The position numbers and the translations under genes are program-made. The notes beneath the pieces are model-generated. The model worked only from the letters and a program-made list of their open reading frames with translations. It searched no databases and was not told where the DNA came from. DNA of 64,000 bases from Tranquillimonas rosea (lineage in GTDB: Bacteria > Pseudomonadota > Alphaproteobacteria > Rhodobacterales > Rhodobacteraceae), in assembly GCF_900111315.1 (NCBI RefSeq), contig NZ_FOGU01000012.1, forward strand, positions 1 to 64,000. The letters run 5' to 3'. Positions 8,534 to 17,200 of the stretch are shown here, piece by piece; positions within the stretch are counted from its first letter, which is position 1; each line of letters opens with the position of its first letter.

Positions 8534-9850
8534 TCAGCCGTTCGCCTGGGCGAAGTCGTCGATCAGCTGGTTGCCGCGCTCGACAAGGCTGTCCAGCGCC
8601 TCCTGGGCGGTCTTGTCGCCCGAGAGGAGGTTCTGGAACTCTTCGTCGATCACGTTGCGGATCTGGACGTAGTTGCCGAAGCGCAGGCCCTTGGAGTTCT
8701 CGGTGGGCGCGTTGAGCGTGATCTGCTCGATCGCCGTGTCCGCGCCGGGGTTCTCGTCGTAGTAGCCCTGGTCCCGGCTCAGCTCGTAGGCCGCCTCGGT
8801 GATCGGCAGGTAGCCCGAGAACTGGTGCCAGTCGGCCTGGACCTCGGCCGAGGACAGGTAGTCGAAGAAGTCGGCGACGCCGGTGTATTCCTCGTCGGAC
8901 TGGCCGCGCAGGACCCACAGGGTCGCGCCGCCGATGATCGAGTTCTGCGGCGCGCCCTCGACGTCGTCGTAGTGGGGCAGCATGCCGAAGCCGACCTCGA
9001 AGTCGGTGTTCGCCATCACGCCCGCGCGGCTCGCCGACGAGTTCATGTACATGGCACACTCGCCCGCATAGAAGGCCGGCGGGGCGTCGTCACCGCCGCC
9101 GGGACCGCCATAGCGGAACAGGCCCGCTTCCTGCCACTCGGCGAGGTTGTTCCAGTGACGGACCTGCGTTTCGCCGTTCATCGTCAGGTCGGGATCGATG
9201 CCGCCGAAGCCGTTCTGCTGCGTGCCGATCGGCAGGTCGTGCCACGCCGAGAAGTTCTCGAGCTGAATCCAGCTGATCCAGCCGCTGGTAAAGCCGCATT
9301 CGGCCGCGCCGGATTCCATGATCCGGCGCGAGGCCTCTTCCACCTCGGACCAGGTCTCGGGCGGCTGCTCGGGGTCGAGCCCGGCCTCTTCGAAGACGGC
9401 CTTGTTGTAGTATAGGATCGGCGTCGACGAGTTGAACGGCATCGACAGCATGTTGCCGTCGGTGTCGGTGTAATAGCCGACGACGGCCGGCAGGTAGGCC
9501 TCGGGGTCGAAGGACTGGCCGGTGTCCTCCATCAGCTCGTAGACGGGATAGATGGCACCCTGGGCGGCCATCATGGTGCCGGTGCCGACCTCGAACACCT
9601 GCACGATGTCCGGCTGCTCGCCCGCCCGGAACGCCGAGATCGCGGCAGTCATCGTCTCGGTGTAGGTGCCCTTGTAGACGGGCGAGACCTCGAACTGGTC
9701 CTGGCTGTCGTTGTAGCCCTGGACGATCTCTTCCAGCTTGGTGCCGAGCTCGCCGCCCATGGCGTGCCACCAGGTGATCTCGGTCTGGGCCGCCGCGCCG
9801 CCGGCACAGAGAGCGGCGAGCGAGGCGCCCGCGAGGAAAGTGCGGTACAT
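8534..9850 (-). CDS. ugpB: Glycerol-3-phosphate periplasmic binding protein
   Basis: This 438-residue periplasmic binding protein of the ugp importer has a Sec signal peptide ([22 protein letters not shown]). The mature protein has the UgpB hallmarks: [13 protein letters not shown] at the start, [40 protein letters not shown] and [15 protein letters not shown]. The aromatic residues of these motifs bind the glycerol moiety. It is the promoter-proximal gene, with GGAGA upstream of ATG 9850 and a Pho box 53 bases further upstream. The product scavenges organic phosphate from phospholipid headgroups, consistent with phosphate-starvation control. Confidence 0.95.
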   Translation of the reverse strand: MYRTFLAGASLAALCAGGAAAQTEITWWHAMGGELGTKLEEIVQGYNDSQDQFEVSPVYKGTYTETMTAAISAFRAGEQPDIVQVFEVGTGTMMAAQGAIYPVYELMEDTGQSFDPEAYLPAVVGYYTDTDGNMLSMPFNSSTPILYYNKAVFEEAGLDPEQPPETWSEVEEASRRIMESGAAECGFTSGWISWIQLENFSAWHDLPIGTQQNGFGGIDPDLTMNGETQVRHWNNLAEWQEAGLFRYGGPGGGDDAPPAFYAGECAMYMNSSASRAGVMANTDFEVGFGMLPHYDDVEGAPQNSIIGGATLWVLRGQSDEEYTGVADFFDYLSSAEVQADWHQFSGYLPITEAAYELSRDQGYYDENPGADTAIEQITLNAPTENSKGLRFGNYVQIRNVIDEEFQNLLSGDKTAQEALDSLVERGNQLIDDFAQANG

Positions 9851-9902
9851 CAGAATTTTCTCCGATTGAAAACTTCGGTGACCGCGGGCGTAAGAGCCGT
9901 GC

Positions 9903-9920
9903 GTGACAGTTTGGTTGCAG
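9903..9920 (-). promoter_or_regulatory. Pho box (PhoB operator) upstream of ugpB
   Basis: Read on the minus strand the site is CTGCAAC-CAAA-CTGTCAC. It matches the Pho box pattern CTGTCAT-AWAW-CTGTCAY at 14 of 18 positions, with the second half-site perfect. It sits 53-70 bases upstream of the ugpB ATG, where a PhoB-activated -35 region would be. Confidence 0.7.
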
Positions 9921-10156
9921 TTTCACGAAGCCCTCGTGAAGCCGACACCGCGCTTGCGCATTTCGCGCTCGCACGGGCCAAGTCATTGCATGGCGCCGGA
10001 ATTGCGGACTGCGTCCGTTCCGGCTGACCGGTGAGACGCGGAGGCGCGAAACCACCCCGATTTCGCTTTCCGGCTTCGCTTCCTTCGCGAAACGCATAGC
10101 CGACCGTGCCGGCGCACGGGACATTGGGGCGTCGAGACGGCGTTCCGGAGGGGGCG
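9921..10156. other. Divergent non-coding region between ugpB and the envelope-protein operon
   Basis: Beyond the Pho box, this stretch holds no gene I can support. It must carry the rightward promoter for the gene starting at 10157. I cannot fix that promoter's -35/-10 elements. Confidence 0.4.
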
Positions 10157-10834
10157 ATGACGCGGATCAACGGGCGGTGGGTCAGCCGTGCCCAAACAAC
10201 AGTGAAAAGACCCCGTCGCGGATCGCTCGCCTCGGTGTTCCGTGGGCTCGGCGCCGCGATGCTGGGGGCGTGCCTGTGCGGTGGCGGCGTCCAGGCACAG
10301 GACAGCCGCACCGTGTCCTTCGCACCCGGAGCGACGGGCGCCACGATCACCGACACGATCCGCGGGCAGGAGTATCGCGACCATGTGGTCAATGTCCGCG
10401 AGGGGCAGGTGATGATGGTATCGCTCGCCGTGACGTCGACGAATGGCGACGGCTCGGCCTCGTTCAACATCGTGCCGGCGGGGCAGGATTACCCCGCGCT
10501 CTACAATGGCAGCATGGAGGTGGACAGCCGCGCCGAGGTGACCGTTCCGGAGAGCGGCGACTGGGCCATCCGCGTCTACCTCATGGGCAACGACCGCGAC
10601 GCCGACAGGACCGTCGGATACGCGATCGACGTCTCGATCCCGCCGATCTCGGGCAGCGCGTCGCAGGGCGAGCGGATGCAGCGGGCCCGTTTCGTTACGC
10701 GTGGCCGCGGGCGCCGGGTGCGCAGACCGGCTTGGGCTGGAACAGGGCGGCGGACAGACGCACCGCCGCGCAGGCTTTCGACGTCATCGCCGGCACCGGC
10801 TGACGGGATTTTCAAAGGGAAGGGTGAGACATGA
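10157..10834 (+). CDS. Secreted protein, pre-peptidase-like beta domain
   Basis: This encodes 225 residues, starting at ATG 10157 with GGAGGGG just upstream; GTG 10202 is an alternative giving a shorter signal peptide (VKRPRRGSLASVFRGLGAAM). After cleavage near VQAQ, residues about 50-160 look like a jelly-roll PPC-type domain (DSRTVSFAPGATGATI, then a VNVREGQVMMVSL strand, SFNIVPAG, SGDWAIRVYLMGND). Such domains often recur in single-domain exported proteins of alphaproteobacteria. The last 50 residues are Arg/Pro-rich and low in complexity, and could reflect a late frameshift. However, the stop overlaps the next ATG (ATGA), as expected of a genuine operon. Function unknown. Confidence 0.7.
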   Translation: MTRINGRWVSRAQTTVKRPRRGSLASVFRGLGAAMLGACLCGGGVQAQDSRTVSFAPGATGATITDTIRGQEYRDHVVNVREGQVMMVSLAVTSTNGDGSASFNIVPAGQDYPALYNGSMEVDSRAEVTVPESGDWAIRVYLMGNDRDADRTVGYAIDVSIPPISGSASQGERMQRARFVTRGRGRRVRRPAWAGTGRRTDAPPRRLSTSSPAPADGIFKGKGET

Positions 10835-11136
10835 AACGGAAGATCGGGATCGTGACAGGCACCGCCGCGCTGCTCGCGCTGGCGGCCTGCGACGAAGAGA
10901 TGAGCGCGTCGGAGCAGGGGATGCCCGCCGTCGGCAGCGCCTCGGACCTCTCGGAGTTCGAGGGCGCGCGGGCCGGACAGGCCGAAGGTGGCCTTCAGGC
11001 ACTGGGATACGAGGCGATCCGCAGCGAGGGGCTCACGACATACTGGTTCAACCGCGATACCGGAGCCTGCGCCCGGATCACCACGTCGGAGGGCCGCTAT
11101 TCCGACGTGACCATGCTGCCCGCCGAAGATTGCTGA
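10831..11136 (+). CDS. Small lipoprotein (operon gene 2)
   Basis: This 101-residue lipoprotein has lipobox LALAAC, with Cys20 followed by Asp-Glu-Glu. An Asp at +2 is the inner-membrane retention signal in enteric bacteria, though that rule is not established for this group. The mature part includes SDLSEFEGARAGQAEGGLQALGYE and a pair of cysteines (GACARI, AEDC-end) that could bridge. A region like YEAIRSEGLTTYWFNRDTGACARI resembles small PepSY/SH3-less envelope proteins of Rhodobacteraceae, but I assign no family. ATG 10831 overlaps the upstream stop; the next gene begins 12 bases downstream. Confidence 0.75.
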   Translation: MKRKIGIVTGTAALLALAACDEEMSASEQGMPAVGSASDLSEFEGARAGQAEGGLQALGYEAIRSEGLTTYWFNRDTGACARITTSEGRYSDVTMLPAEDC

Positions 11137-11148
11137 GGGAGATCGGTG

Positions 11149-11487
11149 ATGAATTTTCGTCTCGCCACATTCGCTGCCTTTGTCATGGTCGGCCTGCTGG
11201 CCGCCTGCGACGAAGAGATGATGGTCTCGGATCCTGGAACGACCGGTTCGACCGAACCGCGTGCCGTTCCGGGCGACTCGATGGAAGGGCAGGCCCGCAG
11301 CGCCTGTGCCGCTGCGGTCCGGGCCGAGACCGGCAACAGCGACGTCAGGGTGCAGAGCTCGTCCTTCTCCGAGGCCGGGACCGAGGTCATCCTGCGCGTC
11401 GGCCCCACGGGCACCTGGCGCTGCATCGGCTATCGTGACGGCACGACGGCCGGCATCGAGTCCCTGACCGACGAAGGCGCGCTGTGA
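11149..11487 (+). CDS. Small lipoprotein (operon gene 3)
   Basis: This encodes 112 residues. I use ATG 11149, with GAGGGAGA upstream; GTG 11146 is one codon earlier. The lipobox GLLAAC is followed by DEEM, the same four residues as in the preceding gene, so the two may be paralogues or share a targeting signal. The mature domain SACAAAVRAETGNSDVRVQSSSF, then GTEVILRVGPTGTWRCIGY, resembles the small beta domain seen in many secreted alphaproteobacterial proteins with two conserved cysteines. Its stop overlaps the next start (GTGA). Confidence 0.75.
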   Translation: MNFRLATFAAFVMVGLLAACDEEMMVSDPGTTGSTEPRAVPGDSMEGQARSACAAAVRAETGNSDVRVQSSSFSEAGTEVILRVGPTGTWRCIGYRDGTTAGIESLTDEGAL

Positions 11488-11765
11488 TCGGCCGCGGCCC
11501 CGCCCTCGGTCTGGTTCTCGGTGCGTCGCTTGTGGCCTGCACCGAGAGTTCCGTTCCGCCCGCGGGCGGCGCGGGCGGCCAGTTCGCGTCGATGCGGGCT
11601 CCCTGCACCGCGCAGGCGGCCCGCTTCGCCACGCCCGTCGAGATCCGCGACGAAATACAGACCGGCGGCGGGCCGATCCTGACGCTCATGGCCGGGGGGA
11701 CGCGCTATACCTGCCGGCGCGAACCGGACGGCAGTGTCACCGTGTTCAGCGAATACGCGAACTGA
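11484..11765 (+). CDS. Small lipoprotein (operon gene 4)
   Basis: This encodes 93 residues, starting at GTG 11484 that overlaps the previous stop. The signal peptide and lipobox are LGASLVAC, with Thr at +2. Two further cysteines lie in MRAPCTAQAA and TRYTCRREPDG. The closing YTCRREPDGSVTVFSEYAN parallels the WRCIGYRDG motif of the preceding gene, which suggests all the lipoproteins share one fold. Role unknown. Because of the tight overlaps the four genes are very likely translated together and may form one envelope complex. Confidence 0.7.
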   Translation: MIGRGPALGLVLGASLVACTESSVPPAGGAGGQFASMRAPCTAQAARFATPVEIRDEIQTGGGPILTLMAGGTRYTCRREPDGSVTVFSEYAN

Positions 11766-12066
11766 CCGGATGCGCCGCCGGGGCGTCAGGGGCGCGCCGG
11801 TATCGACCTGATGCCGGCTGTCGCCATCTGTGCGGTGGCGTGGCTAGAGCGCGATCCTCGGGCCAATCGACGCCGGCGGGTGTTCCGCCGCGAGGGACCG
11901 CCGCCGATCGCCCGGACGATCCTCACATCGCCGCGGCGGAGCGGACGGGCGCGGGCGTCATCATTTCCTAGGGGGTTCCGCAAGGTAATGCTATGCTCTG
12001 GTGGTCGTTCGAAGGCGGCTTTCTCCTCTCGCGCGATCATGCCTGCCGATGCCGCGAGGGCCGAGG
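11766..12066. other. Non-coding gap before the AraC regulator
   Basis: 301 bases without a supported gene. It separates the lipoprotein operon from the AraC-type regulator, which has its own ribosome site. No convincing terminator or operator found. Confidence 0.4.
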
Positions 12067-13065
12067 ATGGAACTGCACAGGACCCTTTACGAAGGTTGCC
12101 CGGGCGCCGAACGCGCACTGCGGCCCGGCCTGTTCACCGACACGCATGCCTTCCGCTTCACGGGCGCCCCGGCCTGGATGAAGGTCCAGAGCGTCAGCTT
12201 TCCCGGCATCGGCGCCACCGCGGCGCGTGTCATCTCGTCCGGGCACGAGATCGAGCTGACAGAGCGCGAGAGGCTGACCCTGCTGTTTCCGCGCAGCGGT
12301 GCGCTCGACATCGAGACGTCGCAGGGCCGCCGCGCGGCCCACGGCGGGCAGCCGATCCTCTGTGCGCCGGAGCATCGCATCACGCGGGCCGGCGCCACGC
12401 CCGAGGCGGGCTATGATGCGCTCGTCTTGGTGGTGCCGCCGGCCGCGCTCGGCGTCAGTGACGCGCAGGGCGCCGTGTTGGCCTGCGAGCGCCGGGCGGG
12501 GGCGGGCGATCCGCTGCACTCGATCGGAGCCTACCTGCGGTTCCTGTTCGACGACCTGACGGGGCCACGGTCTCTGCTGACAGGCCCCCGCGCCATCGCC
12601 ACGGCAGAACGCCTGCTGGTCGACATGCTGCGCGAGGCGATGCCCTGCGGGCCGGACCCCTCCGAGGGCGCCGGCGCGTCGGACCGGATGATCGTCGCGC
12701 GGGCAGAGGATTTCCTGCGGCACTGCGACGTGTCCTCCGCGCGGCTGAGCGACGTGGCGGAGGCCGCGGGCGTCGGCCTGCGGCGTCTGCAGCAGGCCTT
12801 CCGCGCCGTCCGCCGGCAGACCCCGCGGGAACAGCTGGTGGCGCTTCGACTGACCCTGGCGCGGCGAAAGCTGCTCGACACGGCCGAGCCGGGATCGGTC
12901 ACCGTCATCGCGCTGGATTGCGGGTTCGCGCATCTCGGCCGCTTCGCCGCGAGCTACCGGGCCACCTATGGCGAAAGCCCGTCCGCGACGCTGCGGGCGC
13001 GCATCGGGCGTGGCCTGCCGCGACACCCCGAGCCTTTCCCCGTCTTCCCTTCGACGCCAGAGTGA
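12067..13065 (+). CDS. AraC-family transcriptional regulator
   Basis: This 332-residue regulator is read from ATG 12067 (MELHRTLYEG). The N-terminal half resembles the AraC_binding_2-type sensing domain (SFPGIGATAARVISSGHEIEL, LLFPRSGALDIET). The C-terminal third carries the double helix-turn-helix, with recognition segments in LSDVAEAAGVGLRRLQQAF and TVIALDCGFAHLGRFAASYR, ending at GESPSATLR as typical. The effector is unknown. The flanking genes (small lipoproteins upstream, AI-2E-family permease convergent downstream) do not reveal a target. Confidence 0.88.
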   Translation: MELHRTLYEGCPGAERALRPGLFTDTHAFRFTGAPAWMKVQSVSFPGIGATAARVISSGHEIELTERERLTLLFPRSGALDIETSQGRRAAHGGQPILCAPEHRITRAGATPEAGYDALVLVVPPAALGVSDAQGAVLACERRAGAGDPLHSIGAYLRFLFDDLTGPRSLLTGPRAIATAERLLVDMLREAMPCGPDPSEGAGASDRMIVARAEDFLRHCDVSSARLSDVAEAAGVGLRRLQQAFRAVRRQTPREQLVALRLTLARRKLLDTAEPGSVTVIALDCGFAHLGRFAASYRATYGESPSATLRARIGRGLPRHPEPFPVFPSTPE

Positions 13066-13147
13066 TCGATACCGACCCCGCGATGCCTGCCGGGGGACGT
13101 TCACCCATGATGACGGAACGTGCCCTTGGCCGCCAATCCGCTGCCCC

Positions 13148-14302
13148 TCAGGCCGAGACCCGTTCCTCGACCTCGTCGACGGGCTCCGAGGCGCCGTATT
13201 CCTTCTTGTCGGACAGGAACTCGCCTAGGCCCTGAAGGCTGTCGACGTAGTTGCAGAGCGTGCGCACCGCCACGAGCACGGGGATGGCGACGATCATGCC
13301 GATAAAGGACCACGTCCATGCCCAGAACGACACCGATACGAAGACGACGACCGTGTTCAGCCGCAGGCTTTTTCCCACAAAGGTCGGGGTCACGAACTGG
13401 CCCTCCACGAAGGTCGCCATGAAATAGCAGGCGGCGATGATCGGGCTCCACCAGACCCAGTCGAAACTCACCAGCGCCACGGCGGCGGCGATGATGATGC
13501 CGCCCACGGCGCCGACATAGGGCACGAAGTTGAACAGAAAGCCGATCAGCCCGAACACGGGGGCGCCCGGCATCCCGAACAGCCACATCAGGCAGCCGAT
13601 GACCACGCCGAGGCCGGCGTTGATGATGGTGATTGTCAGCAGATAGCGCGACAGCTTCCGCTCGATGTCGAAGGCGGCTTCCATCGCCTTCCGCTTGTCC
13701 TTGAAGGTGGGCAGGACGTGGACGATCTTCTGGTGGAACATGTCGCCGGTGGCGAGCAGGAAGAACAGCAGCACGAAGGTGAACACGATCTGCGCCAGCA
13801 TCCCCGGCACCAGCATCGCCATGCTGAGCGCGGGGTTCGAGTCGTCGAGCTGCACCGTCTGCACATCCGCGTCCGAGCTGTTCATCAGCGACTGAATCCG
13901 CTCGTTCGCCTCGAAGACCGCGTCCAGCGCGCCGGAGATCTCGCGCAACTGCGCGCGCACGTCGTACATGATCTGCGGCGCGCGCTCGATCCAGTTGGTG
14001 ACCGGCAGGGCAAGTGCGCCCATCAGCACGAACAGCCCGATGAACAACAGCATCATGATCCCCATCGCCGTGACCGGCGAGGGCACGCCGCGGCGCGAGA
14101 AGAAGCGGCGGATCGGCGAAAAGATCAACGCCAGCAGGATGCCGAACACGATCGGCACCAGCAGCGTCTGGGCATAGCTCAGAAGGAAAACGCTGGCATA
14201 GATGAACAGGCCGACGACCGCCCATCTCGGCACGACGTGGCGCAGGCGTCGTCCCCAGCCCGGATCGGTTGCCGGGGCGTCGCGCATCTGCTCGTCAGTC
14301 AT
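13148..14302 (-). CDS. AI-2E-family (PerM/YdiK-type) membrane transporter
   Basis: This 384-residue polytopic membrane protein has about eight hydrophobic segments. Two N-terminal spans are followed by a long periplasmic loop (about 110-170, with ERIQSLMNSSDADV). A C-terminal bundle holds the family motif NFVPYVGAVGGIII (about 265-278) and TPTFVGKSLRLNTVVVF. The family name comes from E. coli TqsA, an autoinducer-2 exporter, but other members are Na+(Li+)/H+ antiporters, so AI-2 transport should not be assumed. It is transcribed convergently with the AraC gene. The acidic C-terminus (EPVDEVEERV) is unusual but common in this group. Confidence 0.9.
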   Translation of the reverse strand: MTDEQMRDAPATDPGWGRRLRHVVPRWAVVGLFIYASVFLLSYAQTLLVPIVFGILLALIFSPIRRFFSRRGVPSPVTAMGIMMLLFIGLFVLMGALALPVTNWIERAPQIMYDVRAQLREISGALDAVFEANERIQSLMNSSDADVQTVQLDDSNPALSMAMLVPGMLAQIVFTFVLLFFLLATGDMFHQKIVHVLPTFKDKRKAMEAAFDIERKLSRYLLTITIINAGLGVVIGCLMWLFGMPGAPVFGLIGFLFNFVPYVGAVGGIIIAAAVALVSFDWVWWSPIIAACYFMATFVEGQFVTPTFVGKSLRLNTVVVFVSVSFWAWTWSFIGMIVAIPVLVAVRTLCNYVDSLQGLGEFLSDKKEYGASEPVDEVEERVSA

Positions 14303-14455
14303 CTATCCGGCTCCAGTCATCATCGGCTGTGGCGAGTCCCATAGAAAATATCCGGATGTTCGCCGTGTCGATGATAAACCGGGAATAATTTGGTCGCGCT
14401 TGTCCGACTTTTGCCTGACCGCGCGTCGCGGTCCGGCCGCGACGGCGCAAGGGTC

Positions 14456-14677
14456 CTACCAGAGCTGCGTCTTCGGCGGCGGTCCCTGCATCCCGCTGGT
14501 GCGGCGGTTCGCCGAGGTCCGGGGCGGCAGGCCGATATCCTCCAGCCGGTCGCACGGCATCGCGTCGAGAAGGTGCCCGTCGCGTACAAGGCGGCGCTCT
14601 TCGGAGCGGCGGCCGATCCAGGCGGCGAAAAGCTGGCCGAGCGTGGCGGGGCGGGGGGCGAGGCGGGTGTATGCCAT
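14456..14677 (-). CDS. DUF1127-like small protein
   Basis: This 73-residue protein starts at ATG 14677, with GGAGA eight bases upstream. Its centre (LGQLFAAWIGRRSEERRLVRD, then DAMPCDRLEDIGLPPR) matches the DUF1127 pattern of a basic helix followed by a conserved D-[IL]-G-[IL] turn. Short DUF1127 proteins in other alphaproteobacteria bind RNA and influence phosphate and carbon uptake; whether this longer-tailed copy does so is unknown. It is divergent from the SARP/TPR regulator, which starts 150 bases away, so that regulator may control it. Confidence 0.65.
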   Translation of the reverse strand: MAYTRLAPRPATLGQLFAAWIGRRSEERRLVRDGHLLDAMPCDRLEDIGLPPRTSANRRTSGMQGPPPKTQLW

Positions 14678-14828
14678 GATCAATGTCTCCGGGGTCAAAT
14701 GTGTCGATGCCCAGCATGCACTGGCGCCGCAAGCGCAGCGCAATGCGCCGGGCCGTCCGGAGCCCCACGCGCGTCAGAACTCCGTAAAAAGGTCCGACGG
14801 CGCGTAACAATTCCTGTATGATACGGGG

Positions 14829-16466
14829 ATGGCACAGCTTGTCCTGCACCTGACCGGACCGTTCCGCATGACAGGCGCCGACGGGCACGCTGAAACCGGT
14901 CTCAGCCGGCGGGGATGCGGATTGCTGGCCTATCTCGCCTGTCAGCCCGGATACCGCGCGGAACGGGGCCTGCTCGCCGATCTTCTGTGGTCCGACCGGT
15001 CCGAGGCGCAGGCGCGGGCGTCGCTGCGCCAGGAGCTGTCGGTCCTGCGGCGCCGGCTGCCCGACGGCGCGCTGCATGCCGACCGGCAGGCGGTCTGGCT
15101 CGACGAGACGGTGGAGGTCGAGGGCGTGGTCGGGCCGGGGACGTTCCTGCAGGGCTTCGACCTGCCGTCGGAGGGGTTCGAGGACTGGCTGCGCGCCACC
15201 CGCGCGGCGCGGGACGATGCGGTGCAGCCCGCCGCCAAACCGGTCGCGCCACTTGTCGTCCCGGCGCGGACCGAGCAGCCTTCGCTGGCGGTGGTGCCCT
15301 TCGACGAGCTGGGCGTCGATCCCGGCGACATGTTCGCCGACGGCATCGTCGAAGAGATCACCGGCGCGCTCAGCCGGGTGCGGGCCTTCCACGTGGTCGC
15401 GCGGCAGTCGGTCTATGCCGTGCCGATCCGGTCGCTGTCGCTTCCCGAGACGGCGCGGGCGCTCGGCGTGGACTATCTGATCGAGGGCAGCTTGCGCCGC
15501 AGCCAAAACCGCGTCCGCATCTGGGTGCAGCTGGTGCGGGGGCGCGACGGGCACACGCTCTGGTCTGAGCGGTTCGACGACACTCTGGGCGACCTCTTCG
15601 ACCTGCAGGACCGGGTCGCCATCCAGGTCGCCGGGCAGCTCGCGCCAAGCCTGCGCGCGGCCGAGATCGCCCGCGCCCGCCGCCACGCGCCCGAAGAGCG
15701 GTCGGCCTACGAGCTGACGCTGACCGCGCTGCCGCATTTCTGGGTCCACGACCGGGCCGAGAACGAGCGCGCGATCGCGCTGCTCGACGCGGCACTGCGA
15801 AAGCGGCCCGATTATGGCCCGGCGCTGGCGCAGCGGGCATGGTGCCACGCTCACCGCTGCTGTTACCTGTGGAGCGCGGAGCCATCAGCCGCGCGACAGG
15901 CGGCCCGCGCCGACTTTGCCGCGGCTCTGCCGCTGGTGGACGATCACGCCCCGGCGCTCACGGCGCTCAGCGCGGCGGCGGCGCTGGCGCTCAGGGATTT
16001 CCGGCAGTCCGAGGATCTCGTCCGACGCGCGCTCGCGATCGACCCGAACAACGCCTGGGCATGGCTGCGCCTGGGTTGGGCGTCGTGCTATCTCGGGCGG
16101 ACGGAAGAGGCGCTGGTGTGTTTCGACCGGGCCGAGATGCTGAGCCCTTACGATCCCTTCAGCTTCAACATCGCCTTCGGCCGATCCGCCTGCCTCAGGG
16201 CGCGCAAGGACTTCGACGGCGCCATCGCCCTGATCGAAAAGGGCATGCGCGCCGCGCCCCGCGCGCTCTGGGCCTACCGGATGCTGTTCGGCACGCTCTG
16301 GCTCAAGGGCGACAAGGCCGCCGCGATCGAGGCCGGGCGCAAGTGGCGCGCGGCGCATCCCTGGCTGTCGCGGCAGGTGCTGTTGGAATCGCTGCCCTCG
16401 TGGGACCACGATCCCGACTACATCGATCTGCTGACCCGTTTCGACGAGCTGATCCCCGAGTCCTAG
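14829..16466 (+). CDS. SARP/CadC-like regulator with TolB-N-like domain and TPR repeats
   Basis: This 545-residue protein has three parts. Residues 1-100 look like an OmpR/SARP winged helix, as in BTAD/SARP activators (FRMTGADGHAETGLSRRGCG, LLADLLWSDRSEAQARASLR, LRRRLPDGALHADR). A linker leads to residues about 150-260, a FlgO/TolB-N-like domain (PSLAVVPFDELGVDPGDMF, ADGIVEEITGALSRV, YLIEGSLRR). The remainder is TPR-like helical pairs (ALAIDPNNAWAWLRLGWA, AEMLSPYDPFSFNIAFG). This combination occurs in cytosolic adenylate-cyclase-associated and CadC-like regulators that sense through the TPR part. No membrane segment is visible. Target and signal unknown; the divergent DUF1127 gene is a candidate target. 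Confidence 0.82.
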   Translation: MAQLVLHLTGPFRMTGADGHAETGLSRRGCGLLAYLACQPGYRAERGLLADLLWSDRSEAQARASLRQELSVLRRRLPDGALHADRQAVWLDETVEVEGVVGPGTFLQGFDLPSEGFEDWLRATRAARDDAVQPAAKPVAPLVVPARTEQPSLAVVPFDELGVDPGDMFADGIVEEITGALSRVRAFHVVARQSVYAVPIRSLSLPETARALGVDYLIEGSLRRSQNRVRIWVQLVRGRDGHTLWSERFDDTLGDLFDLQDRVAIQVAGQLAPSLRAAEIARARRHAPEERSAYELTLTALPHFWVHDRAENERAIALLDAALRKRPDYGPALAQRAWCHAHRCCYLWSAEPSAARQAARADFAAALPLVDDHAPALTALSAAAALALRDFRQSEDLVRRALAIDPNNAWAWLRLGWASCYLGRTEEALVCFDRAEMLSPYDPFSFNIAFGRSACLRARKDFDGAIALIEKGMRAAPRALWAYRMLFGTLWLKGDKAAAIEAGRKWRAAHPWLSRQVLLESLPSWDHDPDYIDLLTRFDELIPES

Positions 16467-16479
16467 GCCGGCGGGGCCG

Positions 16480-17193
16480 TCACCACTTGCAGTAGCGGAA
16501 CAGCGAACCTGGTCCGGGCCGGTCGCCGGGAATGCGGGCGATGTCGAGGGTCGCCCAGAACACAACCTGGTTCGAGCTAAAGACCGGCTTGCCCAACCGC
16601 GCCTCGAGCTCGGCGATCAGCGGCACGGCGGGCAGGGCGGTGCAGCTGAGAAACAGCGCCTCGGCGCGTGGGTCGTCGGCGGCCATCACCCCGTCGATGA
16701 TCTCGCCGGGCATGAGGCGGGCCATGTCGCGGTCGTCGGCATGGCCCATGGCGTGCCGCGCGACGATCTCGACCCCCTTGGATTCCAGGTGATCCGCGAC
16801 GAGATCCGCCGTCTCGGGCAGGTAGGGCGTCAACAGGCCGATGCGCGAAATCCCCACCGTCTCAAGCGCGCGAAGAAGCCCGCTGATCGGCGTCACCAGC
16901 GGCGTGCGCGCGCCGACTTCCTGCGCCACGCGGTCGCCCAGGGCCGCCGCGGCCGAGGTGCAGCCAAAGATCATCCCGTCCAGCGGCACGCCGGGCAGGA
17001 TCAGGTCGGCCGCCGCGCGCAATAGCGGCCCGGTGCGGCGCAGGCTCTCCGGCGTGGTCGGGTTCTCGAACGCGATGCGGGTGGTGTGCAGTTGCGTGCC
17101 CTGCGGCATCAGTCGCGCCGCGTCGCCCTCGATCGTCATGTCGGTGGCCAGCGCGATCAGGCCGAACCGACGGATGGGATCGCCGGGCCGCAT
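16480..17193 (-). CDS. Asp/Glu racemase-superfamily enzyme (maleate isomerase / EutA-like)
   Basis: This 237-residue enzyme of the Asp/Glu/hydantoin racemase and arylmalonate decarboxylase superfamily keeps both catalytic cysteines: FGCTSAA (about C78) and FLSCTALP (about C184). These abstract and return a proton at an alpha carbon, or isomerise a double bond. Relatives are maleate cis-trans isomerase, arylmalonate decarboxylase and EutA of ectoine-utilisation clusters. It is the last gene after dctP-dctQ-dctM-usp, 7 bases after the usp stop, so its substrate is probably what that TRAP transporter brings in. It cannot be narrowed further from sequence. Confidence 0.82.
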   Translation of the reverse strand: MRPGDPIRRFGLIALATDMTIEGDAARLMPQGTQLHTTRIAFENPTTPESLRRTGPLLRAAADLILPGVPLDGMIFGCTSAAAALGDRVAQEVGARTPLVTPISGLLRALETVGISRIGLLTPYLPETADLVADHLESKGVEIVARHAMGHADDRDMARLMPGEIIDGVMAADDPRAEALFLSCTALPAVPLIAELEARLGKPVFSSNQVVFWATLDIARIPGDRPGPGSLFRYCKW

Positions 17194-17200
17194 GGCGCGG

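Noticed and set aside
13148-14302. Reading the AI-2E-family permease as a quorum-sensing exporter linked to the LuxR solo
   Set aside because: The genes are 32 kb apart, the family also contains ion antiporters, and AI-2 and acyl-homoserine lactones are different signals.
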